NCBI RefSeq assembly: GCF_003367315.1
Contig: NZ_CP031415.1
Span: 2,788,001-2,852,000, forward strand
Length of the DNA stretch: 64,000 nt
Direction: 5' to 3'
DNA from: Saccharospirillum mangrovi
Lineage (GTDB): Bacteria; Pseudomonadota; Gammaproteobacteria; Pseudomonadales; Natronospirillaceae
This document shows, one piece after another, positions 1 through 9,784 of this stretch. The position numbers and the translations under genes were made by a program. Numbering within the stretch: position 1 is the first letter of the stretch; each line of letters opens with the position of its first letter. Under the pieces are notes generated by a model that was not told the origin of the DNA, searched no databases, and was given only the letters and a program-made list of their open reading frames with translations.

Positions 1-1
1 C

Positions 2-646
2 ATCATCGTTGAAAACGTCACCCAGGGCGGCCAGTTCCCGGGTTACACCTTCACTCCTGAGCTGACCGCTGGCTTCACTCCGCCGACCGTTGACTTCGCC
101 ACCATGACTCAAGCTGAGCGCGACGCCGAAGCCAAGCGCCTGCTGGCCGAAGCCGGTTATGGTCCGCAAAACCCGTTGAACTTCGAAATCCTGTTCAACA
201 GCTCAGAAAGCCACCGTGCCATTGCCGTTGCAGTCGCTGCGATGTGGAAAGAAAAACTGGGCGTCAACGCCACTTTGGCTAACCAGGAATGGCAAACCTT
301 CCTGACCACCCGCAGCGAAGGCAACTTCCAGGTAGCACGTGCCGGCTGGTGCGGTGACTACAACGAAGCCTCAACCTTCCTCGACCTGATGCAGTCTGAA
401 TCCGGCTACAACGACGCTAACTACGTCTCTGCCGAATACGACCGTCTGGACGCCGAAGCCAAAACCATGACTGACCCGAGCGACAACTACACGCAAATGG
501 AGTTGTTGATCGCCGAAGACATGCCGAATGCTCCGATCTATCACTACACCGAAGTATTCATGCTCAAGCCGTACGTCAAAGGCTGGCGCTATAACGATGT
601 TCAACAGAACACTTACAGCCGCGAGCTGTACATTGTTGAACATTGA
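2..646 (+). CDS. oppA: Oligopeptide ABC transporter substrate-binding protein OppA, C-terminal part
   Basis: This is the last 214 residues of a periplasmic oligopeptide-binding protein (SBP family 5); the 5' end lies outside the window and the frame is open from base 2. The residues resemble the C-terminal lobe of E. coli OppA, including the GWCGDYNEAS stretch and the final VKGWRYND...YSRELYIVEH, where E. coli has a near-identical YTRNMYIVKH-type ending. It would deliver peptides to the OppBC permease and OppDF ATPases encoded directly downstream. It is separated from oppB by about 200 bases containing a strong hairpin, so it may be expressed above the transporter genes. Peptide specificity cannot be read from this fragment. 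Confidence 0.93.
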   Translation: MIVENVTQGGQFPGYTFTPELTAGFTPPTVDFATMTQAERDAEAKRLLAEAGYGPQNPLNFEILFNSSESHRAIAVAVAAMWKEKLGVNATLANQEWQTFLTTRSEGNFQVARAGWCGDYNEASTFLDLMQSESGYNDANYVSAEYDRLDAEAKTMTDPSDNYTQMELLIAEDMPNAPIYHYTEVFMLKPYVKGWRYNDVQQNTYSRELYIVEH

Positions 647-665
647 TCAACTAGCGTAAGAGTCA

Positions 666-692
666 GGCACCGCCCTTGTGGCGGTGCCTTTT
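666..692 (+). terminator. Hairpin and T-run between oppA and oppB
   Basis: The arms GGCACCGCC (666-674) and GGCGGTGCC (680-688) form a perfect 9-bp stem with a 5-base loop, followed by TTTT. It begins about 20 bases after the oppA stop. The position suggests partial termination, which would keep binding-protein mRNA in excess over permease mRNA, as is common in binding-protein operons (inference). Confidence 0.85.
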
Positions 693-845
693 CATATACA
701 GCACGACCTTCCGCCACCTTATCCGTGATTAAACCTTTGTTTTCATAGCTTTACGGCGCAGTCACTGCGCAATCCGAGGGAATGTTCGAAAGCTGGAGTG
801 GGACTTTAGTAGAATAGGCGGCGTTTTTTTCAGCAGGCTATAAGC

Positions 846-1769
846 ATGATCAACTTCATCATCCGACGATTAGGCGTTGCCATCCCAACGCTGCTGGTTC
901 TTATCGTCATCTCCTTCATCATGATGCACTCGGCGCCGGGCGGCCCGTTCAACAGCGAAAAACCATTGCCGCCGGAAGTACTCGCCAACATTGAGGCCAA
1001 GTACGGTCTGGATCGACCGCTTTACCAACAGATCGGCACTTACATCTATAACATCGTTACCCATTTCGATTTTGGTCCGTCTTACAAATTCAAGGACCGA
1101 ACCGTTAACGACATGATCGAAAGCGGCTTCCCGGTCACCCTCACCTATGGTTTCTGGGCCTTCGTCTTTGCGGTTGTGCTGGGGATATCCTTGGGTGTGA
1201 TCGCCGCGCTCAAGCACAACACCAAGGGCGACTACTTTGCCGTCGGCTTCGCCATTGTCGGCCAGGTACTGCCCAACTTCGTGATGGCGCCGATTCTGGT
1301 GCTGGTGTTCACCCTCCACCTGGGCTGGTTGCCCGGCGGCGGTTGGCGCGGCGGCCAGATTCAATACATCATTCTGCCCGTGGTGGCCTTAGGCACCAGT
1401 TTCCTCGCCAGCATCGCGCGTATTACCCGCTCCAGCATGCTGGAAGTGCTGAACGCCAACTACATTCGTACTGCCCGTGCCAAGGGCATGCCGTTTCATC
1501 ACATCCTGTTCCGCCACACCCTCAAGCCCGCCATGTTGCCGGTCCTGTCTTATTTGGGCCCAACCTTTGTGATCATGATCACCGGCTCGGTCATTATTGA
1601 CGTCTATTTCACCACCGGTGGGATTGGCGCCTATTTCGTTAACGCGGCCCTGAACCGCGATTACTCGGTCATCATGGGCGTCACTATTTTGCTGGGCGCG
1701 CTGACCATTCTGTTCAACACCATCGTCGATATTCTCTACGCCTGGATCGACCCCAAGATCCGGCTCTGA
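846..1769 (+). CDS. oppB: Oligopeptide ABC transporter permease OppB
   Basis: Inner-membrane permease subunit of the peptide importer, 307 aa, the usual OppB/DppB length. It starts with the typical MINFIIRRLG, a first membrane segment at about residues 10-30, a periplasmic loop with YGLDRPLYQQ, then five more hydrophobic segments. The cytoplasmic EAA-type coupling loop (NYIRTARAKG, about residue 205) contacts the ATPases. The gene is 11 bases from oppC and belongs to the oppBCDF run. The bases before the ATG hold only a weak ribosome site. Confidence 0.93.
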   Translation: MINFIIRRLGVAIPTLLVLIVISFIMMHSAPGGPFNSEKPLPPEVLANIEAKYGLDRPLYQQIGTYIYNIVTHFDFGPSYKFKDRTVNDMIESGFPVTLTYGFWAFVFAVVLGISLGVIAALKHNTKGDYFAVGFAIVGQVLPNFVMAPILVLVFTLHLGWLPGGGWRGGQIQYIILPVVALGTSFLASIARITRSSMLEVLNANYIRTARAKGMPFHHILFRHTLKPAMLPVLSYLGPTFVIMITGSVIIDVYFTTGGIGAYFVNAALNRDYSVIMGVTILLGALTILFNTIVDILYAWIDPKIRL

Positions 1770-1780
1770 GGGCTTTATTC

Positions 1781-2707
1781 ATGTTGTTACGTTCCAAAAA
1801 AACCGCAGTACTCGCGGAAAGTCTGGCCAATACGGAAATGGCCGGCCGCAGCCTGTGGAAAACCGCCATGTTGCGTTTCGCCCGCAACAAGGCAGCCATG
1901 TTCAGTCTGTTTATTTTGCTGGCGGTGTTCCTGTTCGCCTACGTTGGCCCGGTGTTCGCCCAGTGGGATTTCGACAAAGTCGACTGGAGCGCCATCGGTA
2001 ACCCGGCAGTTGCGGGTCGGCCGTCCATCGAAACCGGACACTATTTCGGCACCGATAACGAAGGTCGCGATCTGTTTGCCCGCGTTGCACTCGGCAGTCA
2101 GATTTCGTTGATGGTCGGCATCATTGGCGCTGGCATTGCCGTCGTCATTGGCACTCTGTACGGCGCTATTGCCGGCTATTTTGGCGGTCGATTGGACAAC
2201 CTGATGATGCGCTTCGTCGACATCATGATGTCCATTCCCTACATGTTCTTCCTGATCCTGCTGCTGGTGGCCTTTGGTCGCAGCATTACGTTGCTGTTCA
2301 TTGGCATCGGCCTGATTTCCTGGATGGACATGGCGCGCATCGTGCGCGGCCAGACGTTGTCGCTGAAAAACAAAGAATTCATCGAAGCCGCCGTTGCCAC
2401 AGGCTTAGGTTCAATGACCATCGTGCGGCGTCACATCGTGCCTAACCTGATGGGTGTGGTCGTGGTGTTTGCCACCTTGCTGGTGCCACAGATGATTCTG
2501 ACCGAATCCTTTATTTCCTTCCTCGGTCTGGGCGTGCAAGAACCCATGACATCCTGGGGCGCATTGATCGATCAGGGTTCCGCCACCATGCGTTACGGCA
2601 CCATCTGGCAACTGGGTTACCCGCTGGGTTTCTTTATCGCCACCCTGGTCAGTCTGTTTTTCATCGGCGATGGGCTGCGTGACGCCCTCGACCCGAAAGA
2701 CCGTTAA
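1781..2707 (+). CDS. oppC: Oligopeptide ABC transporter permease OppC
   Basis: Second permease subunit, 308 aa. An N-terminal cytoplasmic stretch (about residues 1-40) leads into the first membrane helix, as in the OppC_N domain. The motif GTDNEGRDLFARV at about residue 88 is the typical OppC/DppC periplasmic signature (GTDxxGRD). Five further helices follow, with the EAA loop EFIEAAVATG at about residue 198. It pairs with OppB to form the channel. It lies between oppB and oppD with spacings of 11 and 8 bases, so co-transcription is expected. Confidence 0.93.
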   Translation: MLLRSKKTAVLAESLANTEMAGRSLWKTAMLRFARNKAAMFSLFILLAVFLFAYVGPVFAQWDFDKVDWSAIGNPAVAGRPSIETGHYFGTDNEGRDLFARVALGSQISLMVGIIGAGIAVVIGTLYGAIAGYFGGRLDNLMMRFVDIMMSIPYMFFLILLLVAFGRSITLLFIGIGLISWMDMARIVRGQTLSLKNKEFIEAAVATGLGSMTIVRRHIVPNLMGVVVVFATLLVPQMILTESFISFLGLGVQEPMTSWGALIDQGSATMRYGTIWQLGYPLGFFIATLVSLFFIGDGLRDALDPKDR

Positions 2708-2715
2708 GGCATTGA

Positions 2716-3693
2716 ATGATGAGTTTATTAACCGTGAACGACCTCAGCGTCCGCTTCGACACCCTCGATGGTGAAGTGAGCGCAGTGAATGGTCTGAGTT
2801 TTCATCTGGACGCGGGCGAGACGCTCGCCATTGTCGGTGAATCCGGCTCCGGTAAAAGCCAGACCGCTTTTTCCATCATGGGTCTGCTGGCCGGCAATGG
2901 CCGCGCCGAAGGCAGCGTTAATTTCGATGGCCGCGAAATTCTGAATCTGCCCGAGCCGGAACTGAACCACATCCGCGCCGACCAGATCAGCATGATCTTC
3001 CAGGATCCGATGACCTCGCTGAATCCGTTTATGAAGGTCAGTCAGCAGCTCACCGAAGTGTTGCGACACCACAAAGGGCTGTCGAAACGTGAAGCGCTGG
3101 ACGAAGCCGTTCGCATGCTGGACGCCGTGCGCATTCCCGAAGCGCGCAACCGCATCCACATGTACCCGCACGAATTCTCCGGTGGCATGCGCCAGCGTGT
3201 GATGATCGCCATGGCGTTGTTGCTGCGGCCGCGTTTGTTGATCGCTGACGAACCGACCACAGCATTGGACGTCACCGTGCAAGCGCAGATCATGACCCTG
3301 CTTGCCGACCTGCAAAAAGAATTCGGCACCGCCATCATGCTGATCACACACGATTTGGGTGTGGTCGCCGGCGCCTGCGAACGCACTCTGGTGATGTACG
3401 GCGGTCGGGTGATGGAATACGGCGACACGGAGCAAGTGTTCGAATCGCCCAGCCATCCCTATACGCGTGGGCTGCTCAAGGCCATCCCGCGTCTGGATCA
3501 GGACAGCGGCGAACAGCTGCTGACCATTCCTGGCAACCCGCCCAACATGCTCGACCTGCCCGCTGGTTGCCCATTCCAGCCACGCTGCCCGCACGCCGAT
3601 GAGCGCTGCGCGCGTGACATGCCGGCCCTGACCGAGCAAAACAGCCTGCACCGGCAACGCGCTTGCCACTTCGAACCGGAGGCCCTGCGATGA
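2716..3693 (+). CDS. oppD: Oligopeptide ABC transporter ATP-binding protein OppD
   Basis: ATPase subunit, 325 aa. Walker A GESGSGKS at about residue 40, signature FSGGMRQR at about 154 and Walker B LLIADEPTTALD at about 175 are all intact. The C-terminal oligopeptide-transporter extension has the Cys-containing CPFQPRCPHADERC at about 285, which in this subfamily binds an Fe-S cluster. Two ATGs stand in tandem at 2716 and 2719, and either could serve as start. The stop overlaps the oppF start in an ATGA arrangement, indicating translational coupling. Confidence 0.94.
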   Translation: MMSLLTVNDLSVRFDTLDGEVSAVNGLSFHLDAGETLAIVGESGSGKSQTAFSIMGLLAGNGRAEGSVNFDGREILNLPEPELNHIRADQISMIFQDPMTSLNPFMKVSQQLTEVLRHHKGLSKREALDEAVRMLDAVRIPEARNRIHMYPHEFSGGMRQRVMIAMALLLRPRLLIADEPTTALDVTVQAQIMTLLADLQKEFGTAIMLITHDLGVVAGACERTLVMYGGRVMEYGDTEQVFESPSHPYTRGLLKAIPRLDQDSGEQLLTIPGNPPNMLDLPAGCPFQPRCPHADERCARDMPALTEQNSLHRQRACHFEPEALR

Positions 3694-4682
3694 GCGAAGC
3701 GAAGCAAAAACTGCTGTCGGTCAAGGACCTGAAAGTCCAGTTCGACATCCACGCCAAAGGCGCCATGCCCTGGAGCAAACCGAAGAAACTGAAAGCGGTA
3801 AACAACGTTTCTTTCGATTTGTACGAAGGCGAAACGCTCGGCATCGTTGGCGAATCCGGTTGTGGCAAGTCCACACTGGCGCGCGCCGTTATTCGCATGC
3901 TGCCGATTGAAGCTGGCGAAATTGTCTGGCTCGGTCAGGACCTGGCACCGTTGAAAGATCGCCAGATGCGGCCGCACCGCAAAGACATCCAGATGATTTT
4001 CCAGGACCCGTTGGCATCGCTGAACCCGCGCATGACCATCGGCCAGATCATCGCCGAACCACTGCGCACGCATTTCCCGAAAATGCCACAGACCGAAGTG
4101 CAGGAACGGGTGCGCGACATGATGAAAACGGTCGGCCTGCTGCCCAACCAGGTGAACCGATATCCGCACGAATTTTCCGGCGGCCAGTGTCAGCGCATCG
4201 GCATCGCCCGTGCGTTAATTCTGAAGCCCAAGCTGATTATTTGTGACGAACCGGTGTCGGCTCTGGACGTGTCAATTCAGGCGCAGGTGGTCAACCTGTT
4301 AATGGATTTGCAGAAGAAAATGGGCCTGTCGCTGATCTTCATTGCGCACGACCTGAGTGTGGTCAAACACATTTCAACGCGCATCATGGTGCTGTATCTG
4401 GGCAACGTCATGGAACTGGCTGACGCCAAAGATCTGTACAACACACCGCGTCATCCATACACCCAGGCGCTGATTTCGGCGGTGCCGATTCCCGATCCGA
4501 AAATTGAGCGTAACAAGGAAGTTATTTTGATCGAAGGCGATTTGCCATCACCGATCAATCCGCCGTCAGGCTGTGTGTTCCGTACGCGTTGCCCAAAAGC
4601 TCAGGCACGCTGTGCCGATCAGGTACCGTCGCTGGATTACGCAGCCGGCACGCATCAAGTGGCTTGTCATTTCCACGACTGA
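3690..4682 (+). CDS. oppF: Oligopeptide ABC transporter ATP-binding protein OppF
   Basis: Second ATPase subunit, 330 aa from the ATG at 3690, chosen because it overlaps the oppD stop (ATGA) and follows GGAGG at 3678-3682; the frame itself is open further upstream. Walker A GESGCGKST is at about residue 54 and Walker B LIICDEPVSALD at about 181. The signature reads FSGGQCQR, with Cys where Arg is usual. The C-terminal CVFRTRCPKAQARC extension matches OppD. It closes the oppBCDF operon, with a terminator 15 bases after the stop. Confidence 0.94.
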   Translation: MSEAKQKLLSVKDLKVQFDIHAKGAMPWSKPKKLKAVNNVSFDLYEGETLGIVGESGCGKSTLARAVIRMLPIEAGEIVWLGQDLAPLKDRQMRPHRKDIQMIFQDPLASLNPRMTIGQIIAEPLRTHFPKMPQTEVQERVRDMMKTVGLLPNQVNRYPHEFSGGQCQRIGIARALILKPKLIICDEPVSALDVSIQAQVVNLLMDLQKKMGLSLIFIAHDLSVVKHISTRIMVLYLGNVMELADAKDLYNTPRHPYTQALISAVPIPDPKIERNKEVILIEGDLPSPINPPSGCVFRTRCPKAQARCADQVPSLDYAAGTHQVACHFHD

Positions 4683-4697
4683 TCAGCTTGCTGTCAT

Positions 4698-4729
4698 AAA
4701 AAAACCGCACCTTGAGTGCGGTTTTTTTT
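4698..4729. terminator. Bidirectional terminator between oppF and a convergent gene
   Basis: A-tract, then CCGCAC and GTGCGG arms around a CTTGA loop, then eight Ts. The A and T tracts make it functional on both strands. It ends oppBCDF on the plus strand and the minus-strand outer-membrane gene that ends at 4743. Confidence 0.9.
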
Positions 4730-4742
4730 GGCTCATTGATTG

Positions 4743-5294
4743 TTAAAAATCCAACGGCACTTCCAAACCAACATTAAATGAGGATGCATCAAATTCTTCG
4801 TCATCCGTTTCATAGGTTTGCTGCGAATAACCGACGGTAATAAAACGCTAGCCAGCCTTAAGGTTCAGGCCAATGGAGGTGTCGTATTCGTCATCGCGAT
4901 TAAAACCAGCGCCACTGGACGTGTAGCTGGCGGCCAGATGTTTAACGGCACCGGCTTCGGCAAAGAGACCATTGTCCAACGTATAACGCAGACCCACTTC
5001 CAGCGGCCAGGCAATTTTATTGACGTCCACGTTGGTTGCCGCCGACGTGGAATATTTAAACCCAAGGCTGGTGTGTAACTGGGTATTGTCGAGCGGCAGA
5101 TCCACCAACACACCGCCGACAAAAACCAAGCCATTACCGGCCAACAGGTCTTGCTCAGTGTTATCGGTGTAGACAATGGTTTCGATGGTATCGCCACCAA
5201 ATTGAGCGTCGATGCCCAGTACCGGCGTAACGGACCAATCGTCGGCCCATGCGAGCATCGGTGTGAGCAACAGCAATACAAACATTTTTTTCAT
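4743..5294 (-). pseudogene. Outer-membrane beta-barrel-like protein interrupted by an amber stop
   Basis: The protein starts with a clear signal peptide (MKKMFVLLLLTPMLAWADD) behind a good AGGAG site and reads 148 residues to a TAG at 4848-4850. The same frame then continues for 34 more codons to a TAA at 4743. The continuation aligns with the end of the paralog at 5521-6147: KAG-stop-RFITVGYSQQT here against KAGWHFLYLGYTQQT there, and both go on to a closing strand with FN(V/F)G(L/I)EVPL. So a single TGG to TAG change has removed the final predicted beta strands. Function is unknown; the alternating hydrophobic pattern and terminal strand suggest a small outer-membrane barrel. It may be a true pseudogene, an amber-suppressed gene or a sequencing error. 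Confidence 0.75.
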
Positions 5295-5520
5295 TGTTGT
5301 GTCTCCTCAGTATCCCATTGGAAAGCGTTCGATATTCCCTGGCAGGCGCTTACAAATACCATCCGAGGGTGAAATTAAAAAGCACGAATCGACACGATTA
5401 AGCGCTAAAAACCAAGCATCTTCGCCAAACAATCTGACGCACCCGCTAAAATTCAATAACCATTGATGACCGCGCTTCTGCTAGGCTGCATGGCGTTACC
5501 CACCATCGAGCACATCGACT

Positions 5521-6147
5521 ATGTTCAAATCGGTGATTTTCGTTTTAGCCTGCCTGCCAATAGGCGTTTGGGCCGAAGGTATTCCAGGAACTACGCTAGG
5601 AACTACCGCTGGAATTGAGTCGCAACGGGGCGGCGACCGCCTGGATATTTTTGAACTCTCGGACGGAACAGACCGAGAAATAAACGCCGGTAACGGACTT
5701 TACCTGTACGGCGGCATCATGCTGAATCTGCCGGATATCCCCCACACGCCCAAACTGCAAATGCGCTCCCGCCTGGGCTATAAAATCGAATTGGCTGAAA
5801 ACGACAATAGTCGTTATAACTTCAGCGCTTTCCCGTTCGACGTTGGCCTGCGGCTATCGCGGCATTGCGATGGTTACGACCACCTCGGCTGCGGATTTTT
5901 CATCGAAGCCGGGGCGACAAAACTGTTCGCGGCGCAATACGAACGCCATGGCGCGTCGGCTCAGCAGGTGGAATTCGAAACCACCCCGGGTTTGAACGTC
6001 AAAGCCGGCTGGCATTTTTTATACCTCGGATACACACAACAAACCTTTCAATCGAACGGCAACGACCTGGACGCTTCGTATTTTAATTTCGGTATCGAAG
6101 TCCCATTGCCGCTGGGCGACCGATGGCGTTACGGCGACGTTTTCTGA
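5521..6147 (+). CDS. Putative small outer-membrane beta-barrel protein
   Basis: 208 aa with a signal peptide (MFKSVIFVLACLPIGVWAEG) and a mature part of alternating polar and hydrophobic residues, ending close to a PLGDRWRYGDVF tail. It shares the layout of the minus-strand neighbour at 4743-5294: IES/IDAQ(R/F)GGD near the start, INAGNGL or LLAGNGL, then LxTxxGxKxE, FxEAGAxKxxAAxY, and TxGLNxKAG, so the two are diverged paralogs in divergent orientation. A CDGYDHLGCG segment adds two Cys absent from the paralog. I do not recognise a named family beyond a general resemblance to small outer-membrane barrels. The ATG lacks a strong ribosome site. Confidence 0.65.
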   Translation: MFKSVIFVLACLPIGVWAEGIPGTTLGTTAGIESQRGGDRLDIFELSDGTDREINAGNGLYLYGGIMLNLPDIPHTPKLQMRSRLGYKIELAENDNSRYNFSAFPFDVGLRLSRHCDGYDHLGCGFFIEAGATKLFAAQYERHGASAQQVEFETTPGLNVKAGWHFLYLGYTQQTFQSNGNDLDASYFNFGIEVPLPLGDRWRYGDVF

Positions 6148-6346
6148 GCCGGCATAATCGCTGCACAATCGCTGGCTGATAGCACCGTGACATCCACATC
6201 AATACCAGCGGCCATTGTCGCGCCAGAAGAAACAATCCGTTAGCAATATTGCACTGCGTACGCGCTGTTCCTTCAGTACAATACCGCCACTAGAAAAATC
6301 ACCGGACGGCGTCCGTGCCCCGCCCGACCAACGCAGGAAGACCGCC

Positions 6347-8194
6347 ATGCCTGAGTATCGCTCGAAAACCTCCACTGCTGGCCGCAACATGGCCGGCGCC
6401 CGCGCGCTGTGGCGCGCTACCGGCATGAAAGACGACGACTTCCACAAGCCGATCATCGCCGTCGCCAACTCCTTCACTCAGTTCGTGCCGGGCCACGTGC
6501 ATTTAAAAGACCTCGGTCAGTTGGTGTGCCGCGAAATTGAAGCCGCCGGTGGTGTCGCCAAAGAATTCAACACCATTGCCGTGGACGACGGCATTGCCAT
6601 GGGCCACGACGGCATGTTGTACAGCCTGCCCTCGCGCGAAGTCATCGCCGATGCGGTGGAATACATGGTCAACGCCCATTGCGCCGATGCGCTGGTGTGC
6701 ATTTCCAACTGCGACAAAATCACGCCGGGAATGTTGATGGCCGCCATGCGCCTGAATATTCCGGTTATTTTCGTCTCTGGCGGGCCGATGGAAGCCGGCA
6801 AAACCAAACTCGCCGAACACGGTTTGGATCTGGTCGACGCCATGGTGATTGCCGCCGACCCCAACGCCGACGACGAAACCGTCGCCGAATACGAGCGCTC
6901 CGCCTGCCCGACCTGCGGTTCCTGCTCCGGCATGTTCACCGCCAACTCAATGAACTGCCTGACCGAAGCCATCGGCCTGTCGCTGCCTGGCAACGGCAGC
7001 ACACTCGCCACGCATTCCGACCGCCGCCGTCTGTTCCTCGAAGCCGGCCAGCGCATTGTCGGCCTGGCCAAGCGTTATTACGAAGACAACGACGACAGCG
7101 TACTGCCGCGCACCATCGCCAGTTTCAAAGCCTTTGAAAACGCCATGTCGCTCGACATCGCCATGGGCGGCTCGACCAACACCATCCTGCATTTGCTGGC
7201 CGCTGCTCAGGAAGGCGAAGTCGATTTCACTTTGGCCGACATCGACCGGCTGTCGCGTTCGGTGCCGCAGCTGTGCAAAGTCGCGCCGAACAACCCGAAC
7301 TACCACATGGAAGACGTGCACCGCGCCGGCGGCATCTACGCCATTCTCGGTGAACTCGACCGCGCCGGCCTGCTGCACACGGACTTGCCGACGGTCCACG
7401 CCAAAACCCTGGCCGACGGCCTGGCGCAGTGGGACATCATGCGCACCGACGATTCAGCGGTGAAAGAATTCTTCCGCGCCGGCCCGGCTGGCATCCCAAC
7501 GCAGGAAGCGTTCAGCCAATCCACCCGCTGGCCGACGCTCGATGGCGACCGCCAACACGGCTGCATTCGCGCCATCGAACACGCCTACAGTCGCGAAGGC
7601 GGTCTGGCGGTCTTGTTCGGCAACCTGGCAGAAAACGGCTGCGTGGTTAAAACCGCCGGCGTTGACGACAGCATTCTGAAATTCACCGGCAAGGCGCGCA
7701 TTTTTGAAAGCCAGGATGCGGCCGTCGAAGGCATTCTCGGCGACAAAGTGGGCGCGGGCGACGTTGTCGTTATCCGCTACGAAGGCCCCAAAGGCGGACC
7801 GGGTATGCAGGAAATGCTCTACCCGACCAGCTATCTGAAATCCAAAGGCCTGGGCAAAGCCTGCGCCTTGCTGACAGACGGGCGTTTTTCCGGTGGCACT
7901 TCTGGCCTGTCGATCGGTCACGTATCGCCGGAAGCCGCCGCTGGCGGCAACATCGCGCTGGTGCGTGAAGACGATGCCATCGTCATCGACATTCCCAACC
8001 GCTCAATCCGTATCGACATCAGCGATGAAGAACTGGCGCAGCGCCGCGCCGAAATGAACGCCAGCGGTGCGGCCGCCTGGAAACCGGCCGCACCGCGCAA
8101 ACGCAAAGTCACCACGGCGTTGAAAGCCTACGCCCTGCTGGCGACCAGCGCCGACAAGGGCGCGGTGCGCAACGTCGAAATGCTGGGCGATTGA
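6347..8194 (+). CDS. ilvD: Dihydroxy-acid dehydratase IlvD
   Basis: Cytoplasmic Fe-S dehydratase of branched-chain amino acid synthesis, converting 2,3-dihydroxy-isovalerate or -methylvalerate to the 2-oxo acids. It has 615 aa, against about 616 in E. coli. The ATG at 6347 is chosen because it gives the canonical MPEYRSKTS start and follows AGGAAG; the longer frame adds an atypical 44 residues. Cluster and metal ligands are visible in [10 protein letters not shown] (about residue 121) and [13 protein letters not shown] (about 185), with GRFSGGTSG near 511. It supplies the step after IlvIH (38.5-40.8 kb) but is not linked to it here. Confidence 0.97.
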   Translation: MPEYRSKTSTAGRNMAGARALWRATGMKDDDFHKPIIAVANSFTQFVPGHVHLKDLGQLVCREIEAAGGVAKEFNTIAVDDGIAMGHDGMLYSLPSREVIADAVEYMVNAHCADALVCISNCDKITPGMLMAAMRLNIPVIFVSGGPMEAGKTKLAEHGLDLVDAMVIAADPNADDETVAEYERSACPTCGSCSGMFTANSMNCLTEAIGLSLPGNGSTLATHSDRRRLFLEAGQRIVGLAKRYYEDNDDSVLPRTIASFKAFENAMSLDIAMGGSTNTILHLLAAAQEGEVDFTLADIDRLSRSVPQLCKVAPNNPNYHMEDVHRAGGIYAILGELDRAGLLHTDLPTVHAKTLADGLAQWDIMRTDDSAVKEFFRAGPAGIPTQEAFSQSTRWPTLDGDRQHGCIRAIEHAYSREGGLAVLFGNLAENGCVVKTAGVDDSILKFTGKARIFESQDAAVEGILGDKVGAGDVVVIRYEGPKGGPGMQEMLYPTSYLKSKGLGKACALLTDGRFSGGTSGLSIGHVSPEAAAGGNIALVREDDAIVIDIPNRSIRIDISDEELAQRRAEMNASGAAAWKPAAPRKRKVTTALKAYALLATSADKGAVRNVEMLGD

Positions 8195-8196
8195 AC

Positions 8197-8229
8197 GCGA
8201 GACGCGGAACGGAAGACGGGAAACGCTGA
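8197..8229 (+). repeat. Copy of the dispersed AGACGGG element before mutY
   Basis: GAGACG near 8200, then AGACGGGAAACGCTGA (8214-8229), identical over 16 bases to 41044-41059. It fills the ilvD-mutY gap and ends at the base before the mutY ATG. Confidence 0.6.
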
Positions 8230-9270
8230 ATGCAGATTGAAGCCGCCTGGTTTCAACAACAGGTGCTGAACTGGTACGACCAACACGGCCGCAAAACGCT
8301 GCCGTGGCAGCAGAACAAGACGCCCTATCGCGTCTGGATTTCCGAGATCATGCTGCAACAGACCCAGGTCAGCACCGTCATCCCCTACTTCGAACGCTTT
8401 ATGCAACGCTTCCCCAGCGTTGCCGACCTGGCCGCGGCCGACATCGACGAAGTGCTGCACCTCTGGACCGGCCTGGGTTACTACGCCCGCGCTCGCAATC
8501 TGCACAAAGCCGCCAAACAGTTAGTACAGGATTTTAACGGTGACTTTCCAGCCACCGTCGAATCCGTCGCTGATTTGCCCGGCATCGGCCGCTCCACCGC
8601 CGGTGCCATCCTCAGCTTAAGCCGAGGCGTGCCCGCGCCGATTCTCGACGGCAACGTCAAACGCGTGCTGGCGCGCTTTTTTGCGCTAGAAGGCTGGACC
8701 GGTTCAACCGCCAATCTGAAGCAGTTGTGGTCCTGGAGCGAAGCGTTGACGCCGGTCGAGCGCGTCGGCGACTTCAATCAAGTAATGATGGACCTGGGCG
8801 CCATGGTCTGTGTGCGCTCACGGCCGCTATGCGATGCCTGCCCGCTGCAAGCCAAATGCACCGCCTACGCCGAAGGCCGCACCACTGAACTACCGGCGTC
8901 GAAACCGAAAAAAGACAAGCCGGTGCGCGACACCTGGATGCTGATTCTGCAAGCGCCCGACGGCCGGGTGCAACTGACCCGACGGCCCGACGCCGGCATC
9001 TGGGGCGGTTTGCATTCGTTTCCTGAATTCGACAGCCGTGACGCCGCCGAGCAGCAGTTGGCACTTACTAACATATCGGCCGAGATCGAAGACTGGACCA
9101 GTTTTCGCCACACCTTCAGCCACTATCACCTGAACATTCATCCGCTGTTTGTGGCCTTGCCTGCCAGCGCTGCGGCTGTATCCGAGAACGCCCTCTGGTA
9201 CCATCCTGGCCTCGCCGAGCAGGTGGGCCTGAGCGCCCCGGTCAAAACGCTGCTCGACCGACTGTTCTGA
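8230..9270 (+). CDS. mutY: Adenine DNA glycosylase MutY
   Basis: Base-excision repair glycosylase removing A opposite 8-oxoG, 346 aa (E. coli 350). The catalytic Glu lies in SEIMLQQTQ (about residue 39). The helix-hairpin-helix [12 protein letters not shown] (about 116) precedes the Asp in ILDGNVKRV (about 139). The [4Fe-4S] loop has the exact C-x6-C-x2-C-x5-C spacing from about residue 194. The C-terminal NUDIX-like 8-oxoG reader holds FSHYHL. The start codon directly abuts a 16-base repeat, AGACGGGAAACGCTGA, that recurs at 41044. yggX follows 29 bases downstream, as in enterobacteria. Confidence 0.96.
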   Translation: MQIEAAWFQQQVLNWYDQHGRKTLPWQQNKTPYRVWISEIMLQQTQVSTVIPYFERFMQRFPSVADLAAADIDEVLHLWTGLGYYARARNLHKAAKQLVQDFNGDFPATVESVADLPGIGRSTAGAILSLSRGVPAPILDGNVKRVLARFFALEGWTGSTANLKQLWSWSEALTPVERVGDFNQVMMDLGAMVCVRSRPLCDACPLQAKCTAYAEGRTTELPASKPKKDKPVRDTWMLILQAPDGRVQLTRRPDAGIWGGLHSFPEFDSRDAAEQQLALTNISAEIEDWTSFRHTFSHYHLNIHPLFVALPASAAAVSENALWYHPGLAEQVGLSAPVKTLLDRLF

Positions 9271-9299
9271 ACTCTTGCGAAAACCCTGGAACCGCCGCC

Positions 9300-9572
9300 A
9301 TGACCCGCACCGTTTTTTGTCGCAAATATCAGCAGGAACTCGAAGGGCTCGACAAGCCGCCCTACCCCGGCCCGCAAGGCCAGGACATCTTCGACAATGT
9401 GTCCAAGCAGGCCTGGACCGAGTGGCAGGAACACCAGACCCGGCTGATCAACGAAAAACACTTGGTGATGACCGACCCGGACGCGCGCAAATACCTCAAG
9501 GAGCAGATGCAGAAGTTCCTCAGCGGCGGCGACTTCGACCAGGCCGAAGGCTACGTGCCAGAAGGCCAATAG
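9300..9572 (+). CDS. yggX: Oxidative damage protection protein YggX (iron-trafficking)
   Basis: 90-aa cytoplasmic protein with the full family pattern: [10 protein letters not shown] start with the conserved Cys-7, [11 protein letters not shown], WxEWQxHQTxLINEKxLxMxDPxARKYL, and a C-terminal YVPEGQ. The family protects Fe-S proteins from oxidative damage and is implicated in Fe(II) handling. Its place behind mutY, an Fe-S repair enzyme, is the conserved arrangement. An AT-rich hairpin (AATCTTT/AAAGATT) follows the stop and may be a weak terminator. Confidence 0.95.
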   Translation: MTRTVFCRKYQQELEGLDKPPYPGPQGQDIFDNVSKQAWTEWQEHQTRLINEKHLVMTDPDARKYLKEQMQKFLSGGDFDQAEGYVPEGQ

Positions 9573-9614
9573 ACTGGAATCTTTAAAAAAATCAAAGATT
9601 TATAGGCTGAGGGC

Positions 9615-9643
9615 TTGACGCTTAAAAGCAAATTCCGTTTAAT
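9615..9643 (+). promoter_or_regulatory. Sigma-70 promoter of tRNA-Phe
   Basis: TTGACG (9615-9620) and TTTAAT (9638-9643) are separated by 17 bases, and a GC-rich stretch (ACACGCCG) follows the -10, the kind of discriminator seen at stringently controlled stable-RNA promoters. Confidence 0.7.
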
Positions 9644-9691
9644 ACACGCCGTTCGTTTGGGGGCGCTTTCAAAGTCCGCCTAAAACGATAG

Positions 9692-9767
9692 GCCCAGATA
9701 GCTCAGTCGGTAGAGCAGGGGATTGAAAATCCCCGTGTCGGTGGTTCGATTCCGCCTCTGGGCACCA
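9692..9767 (+). tRNA. tRNA-Phe (GAA)
   Basis: A 76-base cloverleaf: acceptor arms GCCCAGA and TCTGGGC, D-arm GCTCAGTCGGTAGAGC, anticodon stem GGGGA/TCCCC around a loop with GAA at 9725-9727, T-arm with GGTTCGATTCC, and an encoded ACCA end. A terminator follows 17 bases downstream. No integrase or duplicated 3' end is seen nearby. Confidence 0.97.
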
Positions 9768-9784
9768 TCCAGATTCAACAAAAG

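Noticed and set aside
9573..9610. AT-rich hairpin after yggX as a firm terminator
   Set aside because: The stem is only A/T-rich and followed by a mixed sequence; it is mentioned with yggX but not called.
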